64,000 bases of DNA from Lachnoclostridium phytofermentans ISDg (GCF_000018685.1 NC_010001.1:4559501-4623500), one strand, 5' to 3'; shown: positions 8,600 to 18,170, counted from the first letter of the stretch. Numbers and translations are program-made. The notes: generated from the sequence alone by a model not told the origin.

Positions 8600-9049
8600 C
8601 TAAATAAACTTATATCTTGGTTTCTCCTCTTGAAATAGCCAATACCTAAGGTAATCATCAAGTATTATAGCCAATATTGCTAACAGGCACCATATGATTG
8701 AAAATGGTAAACAAATCTGCCCAAGTAAGTTGATTTTATGGTTAGTATAATCCCAGACATCCCACTTTAAAATAATATTAAGTATTACCCCAGAAGTGAA
8801 TTCTAACGCTGTTATAATGCCTCCTCCGATAAGAGACTGTTTCCATAGCGGTGTCTCCCAATTAAGTATCTCATTAATTAAACCGCAACAAATAAATGCT
8901 AGTCCACCGACTATAGCCATGCTCCAATGGGTATCCCCTCGATATAGTAATTCAATAAAAATATAGATCAGGCCTCCAATTAAAAAAAGAAGTACATGTT
9001 TAAAAATAATTTTTAAAATATTTAACTGCTTCTCACTCAACCTCTGCAC
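8600..9049 (-). CDS. Putative ABC-transporter type IV-like membrane protein (CmpB family)
   Basis: The 149-residue protein has four hydrophobic segments and the family signature 'INLLGQICLPFSIIW' (about residues 105-120) preceded by 'WDVWDYTNHK'. Members are small integral membrane proteins of unknown function despite the family name. The GTG start at 9049 has GGAGG six bases upstream. It is transcribed alone. Confidence 0.8.
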   Translation of the reverse strand: MQRLSEKQLNILKIIFKHVLLFLIGGLIYIFIELLYRGDTHWSMAIVGGLAFICCGLINEILNWETPLWKQSLIGGGIITALEFTSGVILNIILKWDVWDYTNHKINLLGQICLPFSIIWCLLAILAIILDDYLRYWLFQEEKPRYKFI

Positions 9050-9155
9050 TGATAGCCTCCTGAACTGAAATACGTATTTTATTACTTTGGATTACTTACC
9101 CATATTATAAATAATAAGGCTTGATTACGTCAATCGAAACAAAAAATATACAAAT

Positions 9156-9200
9156 AAACAGCCGAGAAACCTAGTAAAAACAATAGTTTCTCGGCTGTTT
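9156..9200 (-). terminator. Terminator after tRNA-Leu(CAG)
   Basis: Perfect 15-bp stem AAACAGCCGAGAAAC/GTTTCTCGGCTGTTT just downstream of the tRNA on the minus strand. Confidence 0.85.
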
Positions 9201-9208
9201 TCAATTAC

Positions 9209-9292
9209 TGCAGTTGATGGGACTTGAACCCACACTCAGTTGCCTGAACATGAACCTGAATCATGCGCGTATGCCAATTCCGCCACAACTGC
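9209..9292 (-). tRNA. tRNA-Leu (anticodon CAG)
   Basis: The acceptor stem is GCAGTTG/CAACTGC with discriminator A. The long variable arm, D-loop and T-loop are of tRNA-Leu type. The anticodon stem CATGA/TCATG encloses TTCAGGT, anticodon CAG for CUG. No encoded CCA. Confidence 0.95.
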
Positions 9293-9317
9293 ATATCACA
9301 CTTAATACGACTTTGTA

Positions 9318-9346
9318 ATTATAGCACTACAGCTAAAAAATTTCAA
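9318..9346 (-). promoter_or_regulatory. Promoter of tRNA-Leu(CAG)
   Basis: TTGAAA (9341-9346), 17-bp spacer, TATAAT (9318-9323) on the minus strand, about 25 bp upstream of the tRNA. The stretch from here to 9620 shows nothing else. Confidence 0.7.
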
Positions 9347-9620
9347 CTATGAAACTATAGTTAAGTAAGCTATTCTTGCAAAGAATTTGGGTCATTATCT
9401 AAGAGCCTAAAAGTTATTTAATATTCCTATTTTATTTTTCATTACAAAAAAGTCATATATTTTCTACTATATAACTTTAAACTATCTATCACAATTAGTA
9501 AAATACACACTATAATCTCTCTTTTACAAACATTAAATTCTTTAAAAGCTTATTTCGACAAAATAGAACAAAATTTTTCCACTCATTTGTTACCATATTG
9601 TGACTTTATCTGTTATTTAT

Positions 9621-9649
9621 TTGTAATTTTTTCATATTCATGTTATAAT
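9621..9649 (+). promoter_or_regulatory. Promoter of the LuxR-type gene
   Basis: TTGTAA (9621-9626), 17-bp spacer, TATAAT (9644-9649). It lies inside the longest possible reading frame, which supports the downstream start at 9680. Confidence 0.65.
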
Positions 9650-9679
9650 ACCAATAGCATTTCGGCGAGGAGGTCTATG

Positions 9680-11011
9680 ATGCGATTCGAATATGTACAT
9701 AATCAAGATATAGCTACGTTCAGCTTATTATGGAAAGATGATGAATTAATGCTAGCATATTCTGATGAACGTTTTTATAAGTTTCTTAATATTCCCTTTT
9801 CTCTTGATCCTCCTATACCATTAAAAGATTTCATCGAGGGACAAGATTATGAGACGTTTAAGGGAGCCATTCGGAAACTAGGTTCTGACTATAATACATT
9901 TCGATGCTTTCATAAGGTAAGGATAAAAGATAAATTCTTACCGTATGTTATATCGGTAGTATCAGTACCATATCTTGGAGATAATTACTACTTTTGTTTT
10001 GCTACATTAATACATCTACCAATGACACTAAAAAATTTAGATTCATCTCATAATCTAAATTATGCTTTATACAATTCTACGAATGATCTCTTATTTACAG
10101 TACAACTACTTGATCCTAAGGAACTGCAGATAACTACATACAATGCACCATTTCTAGACTATCTTAAAATTTCAAAAATACATGAAGAGAAAAAAAAATT
10201 AAGCGAAATTGTATCACCTTATGTCTTTCATTTCTTTCTGAACAATGTAACACATGCACTTGGATTTGGTAAGAGTTATCGTGCTACACTTCACTACACA
10301 TGTTCGCAACAAGATTTTATAAAATACAGCGTACCAAGTAGTGGGGCTTATCACCTCGAAGTCACTTTCGTTCCATTGCATCAGCATAATTATCAACGGG
10401 TGCTTTGTTGCGCTAGGGACATAACTGCTGAGGTTGAAGCGAAAAAGGTAGCTGCAGATTTGTTGGAAGAGTATAGTACGCTTTTTCACGCAACTACAAA
10501 CGCAGCTGCTGTATTAAGGGTCGAATCAAAAGGAGCCGCTTCGATTGAGCGTATTAACCCCGTAATGACTGAATTCCTACAAAAATACTCTGTATTTAGT
10601 GTATCTGCTTTGTTAGAAAGCAAACATTGGGTTAAACTTTTTGAGAAACGCACTACTTTAGAAGCTCCAGTAACTTTTCCTCTTGGCAGAATAAACTTTT
10701 ACTTTAAATTAATTTTAATACCTATTTTACGTCAAGAACACATACAGAAAGTGATTGTTATTATTGTAGATAATACTGAACAGGTTCGATTAAATTCCGG
10801 AAGTAACGTGTCATTAACACCAAGAGAGAAGCAAATCATCATCATGGCAGCAGAAGGTGAGAAAAATAGTTATATTGCTTCGAAGCTTGGAATCACCGTT
10901 GGAACTGTAAAACGGACTCTTTCTAATGCATATAACAAACTAAATATTAATTCACGTGTAGAGTTGCTTCACTATTACTATAATGAGCAACTAGGGGGCC
11001 CACATGTATGA
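9680..11011 (+). CDS. PAS-like sensor with C-terminal LuxR-type HTH
   Basis: The 443-residue product (start chosen at 9680, six bases after GGAGG; the frame is open upstream but that part precedes the promoter) ends in a LuxR/GerE helix-turn-helix: 'LTPREKQIIIMAAEGEKNSY' and 'IASKLGITVGTVKRTLSNAY'. The long N-terminal part has several alpha/beta stretches with PAS-like features (for example 'YHLEVTFVPLHQ…CCARDITAEVEAKK'), and no membrane segment. It has no receiver domain, so it probably senses a cytoplasmic signal directly. It is transcribed alone; its target is not evident. Confidence 0.8.
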   Translation: MRFEYVHNQDIATFSLLWKDDELMLAYSDERFYKFLNIPFSLDPPIPLKDFIEGQDYETFKGAIRKLGSDYNTFRCFHKVRIKDKFLPYVISVVSVPYLGDNYYFCFATLIHLPMTLKNLDSSHNLNYALYNSTNDLLFTVQLLDPKELQITTYNAPFLDYLKISKIHEEKKKLSEIVSPYVFHFFLNNVTHALGFGKSYRATLHYTCSQQDFIKYSVPSSGAYHLEVTFVPLHQHNYQRVLCCARDITAEVEAKKVAADLLEEYSTLFHATTNAAAVLRVESKGAASIERINPVMTEFLQKYSVFSVSALLESKHWVKLFEKRTTLEAPVTFPLGRINFYFKLILIPILRQEHIQKVIVIIVDNTEQVRLNSGSNVSLTPREKQIIIMAAEGEKNSYIASKLGITVGTVKRTLSNAYNKLNINSRVELLHYYYNEQLGGPHV

Positions 11012-11141
11012 ATATTAAGTTTGTCATATGATATTTTCAACATTATTCGACATATCAACCAAAGTTGTATATCAAGCTGTCGAAATAGAAAATATAATAA
11101 ATCTAATGGGCAAATGTTAGAAATTTACAACACGTGTGTAA

Positions 11142-11225
11142 CAAGCAAGAAGTCTATTATCTAGCTTGCTTGACACAGTAACTTAAAAAGTTACTGAAAT
11201 AAAAATAGCGATGATACCATCGTTT
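11142..11225 (+). promoter_or_regulatory. Three successive hairpins upstream of the DUF6514 gene
   Basis: CAAGCAAG/CTTGCTTG (11142-11172), CAGTAACTT-aaa-AAGTTACTG (11176-11196, perfect 9-bp arms), then a short CGATG/CATCG-type stem (about 11209-11225) directly before the ribosome-binding site. The first may end the LuxR transcript; the others would lie in the leader of the next gene. Confidence 0.45.
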
Positions 11226-11248
11226 GCGTAAGGAGAGAGAAGAAACAT

Positions 11249-11593
11249 ATGTCGAACACAAACAAAACAACAAACCCCGCAACTGTTGACAATGAATTCG
11301 TAAATCCAGAGCAATGGTCTGTATCCGAGGACAGCTATACAATCAGGTATAAGCTGCTCTACTCGGTAAATCCATATTTTGAGGAGTATGAGCTATGGGA
11401 GTATGGAATTCGTTGTGAGCTCTACAATCAGAATCTCGAGCTATTAAATGATTCCGTAGTAAGAAACATCAGCAAAGATAAATCTTACGTTAATAGCATC
11501 CTGGATCTCTTAATCAAACATAAGGTTTTCCCTGTGCATCTTATTGATGTTATCTCTGATAAGCTGATAGAAGATACTTGCTACGCTAGTTAA
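11249..11593 (+). CDS. DUF6514 family protein
   Basis: The 114-residue protein has a disordered N-terminus, then 'YELWEYGIRCELYNQN' and 'VFPVHLIDVISDKL', which match the small clostridial DUF6514 family. No function is known. The start follows AAGGAGAGAGAAGAAACAT. There is no membrane segment or signal peptide. A degenerate repeat tract lies directly downstream. Confidence 0.75.
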   Translation: MSNTNKTTNPATVDNEFVNPEQWSVSEDSYTIRYKLLYSVNPYFEEYELWEYGIRCELYNQNLELLNDSVVRNISKDKSYVNSILDLLIKHKVFPVHLIDVISDKLIEDTCYAS

Positions 11594-11621
11594 ACATACA
11601 TAATAATTTTTTAAAAATTTA

Positions 11622-11800
11622 AAGTAGACTTTATGGTGCCCATAGAAAATTATATAGACTTTTATAGTATCATAGAAGATTGGAAGTATTTAAATGGTAT
11701 CCTTAGAAAATCAAGTAGACTTTATGGTATCTATAAAAAATTGAAGCAGACCTTTATGAATCTAATAAAGCAGACTTTATGGTATCTAAAAAATTTTATT
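11622..11800. repeat. Six degenerate ~30-bp tandem repeats
   Basis: Units like AAGTAGACTTTATGGTATC… begin near 11622, 11653, 11682, 11712, 11742 and 11768 (spacing 31, 30, 30, 30, 27). Units 1, 4 and 6 are the best conserved. Units are contiguous with no spacers, so this is not a CRISPR. It sits between the DUF6514 stop and the dtd terminator. Confidence 0.75.
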
Positions 11801-11817
11801 CTACTCTTACATTATGT

Positions 11818-11865
11818 AAAAAACTCTCTATAGAATATAAATCATCATTATTCTATGGAGAGTTT
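11818..11865 (-). terminator. Terminator of dtd
   Basis: Near-perfect 17-bp stem AAACTCTC…TATTCTAT / ATAGAATA…GAGAGTTT followed by six T on the minus strand. Confidence 0.85.
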
Positions 11866-11876
11866 ATGTTGCTTAC

Positions 11877-12326
11877 TTATTTTTTTATCGATTCATCAAG
11901 TACGATAGTGAAAGGTCCGTCATTCACTAAGGACACCTTCATATCCGCACCAAAACTACCAGTTTCAACTGTAGTCCCACTTTCCTTACACTTCATAACA
12001 AAATAGTCATATAATTCTTCTGCTTCTTTTGGAGCAGCGGCATTAATAAAACTCGGTCTATTTCCTTTACTAGCATCTGCATATAAGGTAAATTGAGATA
12101 TCACAAGGAGTTCTCCTGATACATCCTCTAATGATAGATTTGTCTTACCCTGTTCATCTTCAAAGATTCTTAATTTTAGTAATTTATTAATATAAAAGTC
12201 TGCTGTCTCTTTTGTATCCTCTTTCCCAATACCTAAGAGAATCACATATCCTTTCGAAATCTTTCCAATGACCTTTTCATCAACTGCCACATTTGCTTCT
12301 TTTACCCTTTGTATCACTAACTTCAT
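11877..12326 (-). CDS. dtd: D-aminoacyl-tRNA deacylase
   Basis: The 149-residue protein is of normal Dtd length, starts '[16 protein letters not shown]', and has the active-site motif 'SQFTLYAD' (about residue 77) plus the Gly-Pro loop '[11 protein letters not shown]' near the C-terminus. It hydrolyses D-amino acids from mischarged tRNA. GGAGAAAGCT precedes the ATG. It has its own strong terminator. Confidence 0.97.
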
Positions 12327-12366
12327 AGCTTTCTCCAGTCCTTCGCATGTTATATAAGTTAAACTA

Positions 12367-12440
12367 AGCTTTCTATACTATTTCAGGTGTAAAAATGCCA
12401 TATATAGAAGCATTTTTTACACCTGAATCAGCAGAAAGCT
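12367..12440 (-). terminator. Compound hairpin between deoB and dtd
   Basis: Inner stem TTCAGGTGTAAAAATGC/GCATTTTTTACACCTGAA nested within AGCTTTCT/AGAAAGCT. The T-tract is poor, so it may be an attenuating or processing structure rather than a strong terminator. Confidence 0.6.
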
Positions 12441-12462
12441 AAAATTCAATAGATAGAATTAT

Positions 12463-13635
12463 TTATTTTTTCATACATTCCTCTAGGAATGATTCTCCTT
12501 GAATTCTACTTGGAACATTAAAGTACTCTAGAATGGCAGATCCAATATCAGCAAAAGTTTTTCTTGTTCCTAAATTAGTATTTCCTTTAATCTGGTTTCC
12601 ATAAACAATTAGAGGTGTGTACTCTCTGGAATGATCTGTAGATGGAGTGGAAGGATCACAACCATGGTCAGCAGTAATCATTAAGATATCCTCTTCCTGC
12701 ATGGATTCTAAAAATCTTGGAAGTTGCTCATCAAAATAAGATAACGCCTTTGCGTAGCCATCCACATCATTACGATGACCATATACCATATCAAAATCAA
12801 CTAAGTTTACAAAGCATAAACCTTCGAATTCCTTCTTTTGATATTTTAATGTCTCTTCGATACCTTCTGCATTATTCTTTGTATAAACCATCTCTGTAAC
12901 ACCACTACCTGCGAAGATATCATTTATTTTACCAACAGCAAGCACAGAATAACCTGCTTCTTTTAATTGATTTAGCATAGTATCTCTTGGTGGCTGTAAA
13001 GAATAGTCATGACGTTTTGCAGTTCTTCTGTAGTCTGGATACTCCCCTTCAAATGGTCTTGCAATAACACGACCTACTCCTGTTGGACCCTTGCAAATTT
13101 CTCTTGCGATTTCGCAATAGCGATATAATTCTTCAATTGGAACTACACCTTCATGAGCTGCAATTTGGAATACACTGTCTGCAGAGGTATATACAATTAA
13201 AGCTCCTGTTTCCACATGCTCTTTTCCATAATCTTTAATTACTTCAGTACCTGAGTATGGCTTGTTACAAATAACTTTTCTACCTGTTCTCTTTTCAAAC
13301 TCATCCAAAAGTTCCTTAGGGAACCCTTCTGGAAATGTAGGAAGAGGTTTTTCAGAAATAATTCCTGAAATCTCCCAATGTCCGATGGTTGTATCCTTAC
13401 CCTTTGATGCTTCGTTCATTCTAGCATAAGTAGCCTGAGGTACCACTTTGCTATTTGCCATATCAGTTAACCCGTCCATATGAAAAAGTCCTAGCTTTTC
13501 TAAATTAGGGGTTGAAAAAAATTCACTTTTAGCGGCTGCTTTTAAGGTATTGCTACCTTCATCTTTATAATTCGCTGCATCTGGCATTTCGCCAATACCT
13601 ACACTGTCTAAGACAATTAAAAATACTCGTTTCAT
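12463..13635 (-). CDS. deoB: Phosphopentomutase
   Basis: The 390-residue protein has the alkaline-phosphatase-superfamily metal sites of DeoB: 'LIVLDSVGIGEMPDA' at the N-terminus, 'DTTIGHWEISG' (phosphorylated Thr region, about residue 80), 'FDMVYGHRNDV' (about 282) and 'MITADHGCDP' (about 320). It interconverts (deoxy)ribose 1-phosphate and 5-phosphate in nucleoside catabolism. The start has AAGGAGAATCT. It is divergent from the PAP2-like gene. Confidence 0.98.
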   Translation of the reverse strand: MKRVFLIVLDSVGIGEMPDAANYKDEGSNTLKAAAKSEFFSTPNLEKLGLFHMDGLTDMANSKVVPQATYARMNEASKGKDTTIGHWEISGIISEKPLPTFPEGFPKELLDEFEKRTGRKVICNKPYSGTEVIKDYGKEHVETGALIVYTSADSVFQIAAHEGVVPIEELYRYCEIAREICKGPTGVGRVIARPFEGEYPDYRRTAKRHDYSLQPPRDTMLNQLKEAGYSVLAVGKINDIFAGSGVTEMVYTKNNAEGIEETLKYQKKEFEGLCFVNLVDFDMVYGHRNDVDGYAKALSYFDEQLPRFLESMQEEDILMITADHGCDPSTPSTDHSREYTPLIVYGNQIKGNTNLGTRKTFADIGSAILEYFNVPSRIQGESFLEECMKK

Positions 13636-13665
13636 AGATTCTCCTTTTTCTATTTTTATAATTTG

Positions 13666-13750
13666 TTGACAAAATTAAGAATTTTTTTATAATACTATAC
13701 AATACAATATTAAAAAATCTATTGTTACAATACTAGAAATATGTTATAAT
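13666..13750 (+). promoter_or_regulatory. Two tandem promoters for the PAP2-like gene
   Basis: Upstream: TTGACA (13666-13671), 16-bp spacer, TATAAT (13688-13693), both hexamers perfect. Downstream: TTGTTA (13722-13727), 17-bp spacer, TATAAT (13745-13750). Confidence 0.7.
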
Positions 13751-13808
13751 CACAACGATTTGCAAAAAAGTAATCTGGTTAGCCCCGTTCAAGAAAGGTC
13801 GTGTTCAC

Positions 13809-14480
13809 TTGAATACATTCATAAAAAAATATAAACACGCATGGGTATTACTTTATTTCTTTATCTATGCTCCATGGTTTGTTTATCTAGAAAAAACAAT
13901 TACTACAAACTATCATTCCGTTCATATTAAACTAGATGATTACATTCCATTTAATGAATTATTCGTTATTCCTTATTATCTCTGGTTTGTCCTCATCGCA
14001 TTAGTTGTTGGTTACTTATTTTTTAAAGACAAAAAAGAATATTATCGATCTACTGCTTTTTTATTTATTGGTATGACAGTATGCTTATTTATATATACCA
14101 TTTGGCCAAACGGGCAGGACCTACGTCCGGACTTAGCTACCCTTGGTCGTGACAATATCTTAATCGATATTGTTCGTAACCTCTACCGAACCGATACTAA
14201 TACAAATGTTTGCCCAAGTATACATGCTTTCAACTCGATTGGAATTTGCATTGCAGTATTCCATACCAATTCCCTTAAGGATAAACGCTATATCACAATT
14301 CCTACCGTTATTCTTGCAATATTAATTTGCATGTCTACCGTATTTTTAAAACAACACTCAGTATTTGATGTTATCTCCGCAAGTTTATTATCGATTGTCA
14401 TGTATCTTGTGGTATACGTACCAGATTATGCAAAAGTTTTTGAAAAGAAAAAAGAAAGCGTAAAATCAACAATTTCATAA
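13809..14480 (+). CDS. PAP2-superfamily membrane phosphatase-like protein
   Basis: The 223-residue protein has five or six membrane segments and a reduced PAP2 signature: 'CPSIHAFNSIGI' (about residue 136; family SGHA/PSxH) and 'KQHSVFDVISA' (about 181; family SRxxxxxHxxxD). The first motif (KXXXXXXRP) is represented only by 'NGQDLRPD'. It is probably a lipid phosphatase or phosphotransferase in the envelope. It starts with TTG at 13809; upstream AAGAAAGG is some distance away. A T-rich hairpin follows the gene. Confidence 0.82.
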   Translation: MNTFIKKYKHAWVLLYFFIYAPWFVYLEKTITTNYHSVHIKLDDYIPFNELFVIPYYLWFVLIALVVGYLFFKDKKEYYRSTAFLFIGMTVCLFIYTIWPNGQDLRPDLATLGRDNILIDIVRNLYRTDTNTNVCPSIHAFNSIGICIAVFHTNSLKDKRYITIPTVILAILICMSTVFLKQHSVFDVISASLLSIVMYLVVYVPDYAKVFEKKKESVKSTIS

Positions 14481-14513
14481 AAGTAAACAAACACTATATA
14501 CGATAGTAACAGA

Positions 14514-14557
14514 GGTGTTGTTAAGATATTAAAAGTACCTTAGCAACACCATTTTTT
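14514..14557 (+). terminator. Terminator after the PAP2-like gene
   Basis: GGTGTTG(t)TAAG/CTTAGCAACACC stem (14514-14550) followed by ATTTTTTTAT; it also lies at the 3' end of the convergent glycosyltransferase operon. Confidence 0.85.
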
Positions 14558-15573
14558 TATCCAAACTTAAAAATTTTCTTAGAAATAGAATAACCCATTT
14601 TAACGATACTATGCCCTGCTTTCGATTTAAACTTCATGGTTGTACCTAAAACTCCGGCACTAACCTTCTTACTAAGTTCACTATCCTTATCCTCTAGATA
14701 TTTCCACAAATCATCTCTTTTTTGAAGGCTTTCTTCTGACCCTTCTTTAATTAGGTATACGGACGATACTGTCATGATGATGCCTAAATACTTAATCATA
14801 TACCTTTGAAGCTTTTCACTCTCGATCGACATTACATCTGCGGAATCAATCATTATCTTATTTACTCTAAGCTGTTGATCGATACGTTTTATCATATTAG
14901 CTTCGGTAATCGATTGATCATCTCTTCCTATAAAATATCGGTAAAGATCAACATTCATATAATACATGGTTTTTACATAACGAAGTGGTTGATAAACAAA
15001 TATATTATCTACATAGAAAGTATGTTTCGGTAACTCTAATTTACACTCTCTAAGAAGTTCAGTTCGATAGATTACCGAATGCATTAACATGAATTTTCCT
15101 TGCTGAAATTGCCCAACTTCATCCCAAGTAAACACTTTATGCTGAGGAAGCGCCGACGTATAGTTTATAACCTTTTGTTTATTTTCATGAACCTTTTCGT
15201 AAACATAATTTGCAATAAACATGTCCACATATTGGCCCTCAGTCACCATTTCTTTTAAAACCTTCAATACATTTAATAATGCTTCCTCATCGAGCCAATC
15301 ATCACTATCAACAACTTTATAATACATTCCAGTCGCATTTTTTAAACCGGTGTTTACAGCAGATCCGTGCCCTCCATTTTCTTGATTTACTGCTTTCACA
15401 ATTGTAGGATAACGCTTTTCGTATTCACTTGCAATCTCAGCAGTCTCATCTTTGGAGCCATCATTTACAATAATGATCTCGACATCCTCTCCACCAACTA
15501 AAATAGACTCTATCGCCTTTCTCATATATGCTGCTGAATTATAGCACGGTATCGCCGCTGTTAAAAGTTTCAT
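14557..15573 (-). CDS. Family 2 glycosyltransferase
   Basis: The 338-residue protein has a GT-A domain: 'LTAAIPCYNSAAYMRKAIES' at the N-terminus, 'IIIVNDGSKDETAEIA' (about residue 33), 'QENGGHGSAVNTGL' (about 64) and the metal-binding 'KVVDSDDWLD' (about 85). It lacks membrane segments. It is the last gene of a three-gene operon, 17 bases after the large membrane-anchored protein, so it may glycosylate a product of that system or a surface polymer; the acceptor is unknown. Confidence 0.92.
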   Translation of the reverse strand: MKLLTAAIPCYNSAAYMRKAIESILVGGEDVEIIIVNDGSKDETAEIASEYEKRYPTIVKAVNQENGGHGSAVNTGLKNATGMYYKVVDSDDWLDEEALLNVLKVLKEMVTEGQYVDMFIANYVYEKVHENKQKVINYTSALPQHKVFTWDEVGQFQQGKFMLMHSVIYRTELLRECKLELPKHTFYVDNIFVYQPLRYVKTMYYMNVDLYRYFIGRDDQSITEANMIKRIDQQLRVNKIMIDSADVMSIESEKLQRYMIKYLGIIMTVSSVYLIKEGSEESLQKRDDLWKYLEDKDSELSKKVSAGVLGTTMKFKSKAGHSIVKMGYSISKKIFKFG

Positions 15574-15590
15574 TACAATCCTCCTCCATT

Positions 15591-18164
15591 TTACTCAACA
15601 TAAGTAATAAATACACTGTTCGCACTTTCAAAAGTTTCTTCCGCCTGTTTATAAGTCCATCGTTTCTCTCCCCTTGTGGATGGGTCTAATACAGTGACAG
15701 AAGTATTATCATATCCTGTTATTACTACTGCTTCCTCCAAATTTTTAAAAGCAATGACTGGTCTTTGCTTTCCTACAAAATAAAGAGCTTCATCCAAAGT
15801 AATGCCACGTAGTTCTACTGGTGTTGCTTTCATCTGCGCCTTTAGAAACGCTATGGCTGTCTGCTCATTTTTATTATAATTTGCAGTATTAACATCAACA
15901 TTTTTATATTGAAGCAACATTTTCATACATGCCTGTAGACTTGTAAGGCCGCTTTCTTTTGTAATTTGAGATACATTCGTAATCTGTGTCTTACTTGGCT
16001 TTGCTCCTCTTTGCCAGATTACCTGCCCAAGATGGTTCATAACAATTCCCACCTGTTCATTTGCAACTTGTATGGCTTTTCCTGCATCACTGGTAAATTC
16101 AATGATTTTACCATAAGAGTACGCAATATAGTAAGAACGATAATCTTCTGGACGACTGACACGAACTGTTGTATCCTCGGTAATAATGGTATTTACTGTT
16201 TTCTTTGTCTCTGGTAACTTTTCCATAACATCACTACTTCCAAGAGATAGATAATATTCCTTTAACATACTGTCTGTTACACGTTTTGTAACTGTTATAG
16301 TATTATTTGTGGTAGTTAGTTGATTTAAGATGTAGTCTGGCTCGCTAGAACGATATCCAACTCCTACCGAATTATCTTTTTCCACTCTTGTTAGTTCCAC
16401 CACATTATCATGTGCAGATGCATCAATAACATAGTAGCCCTCCTTCGTATACTGCTTCTTCACATTTCCCAAGCTATCTACGATTAAGACTTCATACATT
16501 GGCTCTAAAACCGTACCATCTTCATGTACTGTAATATCTGAATTATTAATTTTTCCATAGATGATATTATTATCGATTAATCCTAATAACTTTAGTTTTT
16601 GGCCATTTTCGACTGCTATTGCATTTGTTGCACCACTTTCAAGATCTAGGATATGAATCTTATTTACTTCAGAATTCTTATCCTCCATGGAATACTTCTC
16701 TTCCAGGGAATTCTTTTCTTCCTTATATACAATAAATTTATTTGTGAAAGAAAAATATAAATTCTTTTTTGGTACATTGCTAGCAATCGTTTTTAATGTT
16801 TTTGTAGTCAAGTTATAAGAATAAATTGTATCAAAAATATGAAGGTAAAATACATCAAAATCATTTCGATAACAAAGACTACCTATCTCTTCTTTTAAGA
16901 TGTTGTAAGTAGTATTAATCGGAATATATATCTGTTCTTCGATTCGCCCTAATGTCTTATCGTAGGAATATAAGATAAGGCTGACTCTTCCTTCATATTC
17001 TCCTCGGTTCATATAACCATATACTAAAAAATCTATATTCCCAGCGTCATCCATCCTTAGAATCTTGATATCATGCTGGTCAAATGTATCTCGTACAAAA
17101 TCTGTCTGGTTCTGATAAAAAGAAAATACTTTTACCATGGTATTTTCCGCCAGACTATAAGACCATAGTTCACGTCCGCGAACAAAAGCAATAGTAGACT
17201 TATCCTTGTTCGATACCACCTCGACTTCAGGATGATTGGTAATACCTAATTTAAACTCACTCTTTGCAAGACTTGTTCGGTCTACGTCAAAAATAGCTTC
17301 CATCTCCCTATCGTAATTGTATAAATACGTACGATTTGAAGTGTATTGAAAACGATAATTTTCTTCCACTGTAAAATATTCTAGCCCACTACCCGTCTTC
17401 ACACTCACGATAAATTTAAGCATAACAGAAGCGGTATCTTTCGCTATCTCTGTAATGGTTGGAACTTGCATATGAACCAACTTTGGATTTAAGTCACCAT
17501 AAGTAACCATATCCAAACTACTGTTGATATTCACCTTTGCAAAGCTATTCTCCTCTATTCCACGTTTTGTTTCCAAATACTTGCCTATATTATCAGCATT
17601 ATCTTTGTCAAAGGTCGCATTATGAAACTCTGATACAAACGAAAGCTTTTCCTTTAAATAAAAATTATCCAAAACCTTGATTCTCGTGTAATAGTAAATA
17701 CGCTTTGACTGATCTGTAATTAATGTTATCCGAAGAACATATTCCGTGTCTTTATTTAATGTTTCTTTAAACTTGATACGGGCAACTTTATAATCCTGCT
17801 CTTTATCAAATACCAAACAAGAGCCTTCTTCTAAAGTATTTCCATCCTCCACAGCAATCACTTCATATTTCAACTTCTTTACTAAACTTTCTTTTTCAGT
17901 AATCAAGACAGCGAGATCTTGTGAAGATGAAATCGGTGTGATCGACTCTCGAACGGTTAATACATCAAGACCAGAACAATAACCATGTAATAAATTTATC
18001 TCTTGTCCCTCCGTAAATAAAGTAACATACGGAAGTGTTGCATTTTCCATTTCCATTGTTTTGGTTTCCAAACGAAAAATCTGCTCCTCCATATTCATCC
18101 CAAAATAAGTAAGAGATCCTAGAAAAATCGCAAGCAAAATTAGAATACGATAGATTAATTTCAT
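15591..18164 (-). CDS. Large membrane-anchored protein with C-terminal degenerate C39-like domain
   Basis: The 857-residue protein has one N-terminal membrane segment (about residues 5-21, 'ILILLAIFLGSLTYFGM') and is otherwise predicted outside the cell. Residues ~50-700 are beta-rich with propeller-like strands ('YSYNLTTKTLKTIASNV', 'IHILDLESGA'). The last ~120 residues resemble a C39/papain-like fold: a Cys in 'GLTSLQACMKMLLQY', then 'RPVIAFKNLEEAVVITGYDN' and 'VTVLDPSTRG'. The His usual just before the 'VVITGYD' strand is absent, so the domain may bind rather than cut peptides. It is seven bases downstream of the methyltransferase. No function is recognised. Confidence 0.75.
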   Translation of the reverse strand: MKLIYRILILLAIFLGSLTYFGMNMEEQIFRLETKTMEMENATLPYVTLFTEGQEINLLHGYCSGLDVLTVRESITPISSSQDLAVLITEKESLVKKLKYEVIAVEDGNTLEEGSCLVFDKEQDYKVARIKFKETLNKDTEYVLRITLITDQSKRIYYYTRIKVLDNFYLKEKLSFVSEFHNATFDKDNADNIGKYLETKRGIEENSFAKVNINSSLDMVTYGDLNPKLVHMQVPTITEIAKDTASVMLKFIVSVKTGSGLEYFTVEENYRFQYTSNRTYLYNYDREMEAIFDVDRTSLAKSEFKLGITNHPEVEVVSNKDKSTIAFVRGRELWSYSLAENTMVKVFSFYQNQTDFVRDTFDQHDIKILRMDDAGNIDFLVYGYMNRGEYEGRVSLILYSYDKTLGRIEEQIYIPINTTYNILKEEIGSLCYRNDFDVFYLHIFDTIYSYNLTTKTLKTIASNVPKKNLYFSFTNKFIVYKEEKNSLEEKYSMEDKNSEVNKIHILDLESGATNAIAVENGQKLKLLGLIDNNIIYGKINNSDITVHEDGTVLEPMYEVLIVDSLGNVKKQYTKEGYYVIDASAHDNVVELTRVEKDNSVGVGYRSSEPDYILNQLTTTNNTITVTKRVTDSMLKEYYLSLGSSDVMEKLPETKKTVNTIITEDTTVRVSRPEDYRSYYIAYSYGKIIEFTSDAGKAIQVANEQVGIVMNHLGQVIWQRGAKPSKTQITNVSQITKESGLTSLQACMKMLLQYKNVDVNTANYNKNEQTAIAFLKAQMKATPVELRGITLDEALYFVGKQRPVIAFKNLEEAVVITGYDNTSVTVLDPSTRGEKRWTYKQAEETFESANSVFITYVE

Positions 18165-18170
18165 TTTCGA

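Noticed and set aside
9587..9679. N-terminal extension of the LuxR-type protein
   Set aside because: A good promoter lies inside it, and GGAGG is placed for the ATG at 9680.
11622..11800. CRISPR array
   Set aside because: Repeats are degenerate and directly adjacent; no spacers.
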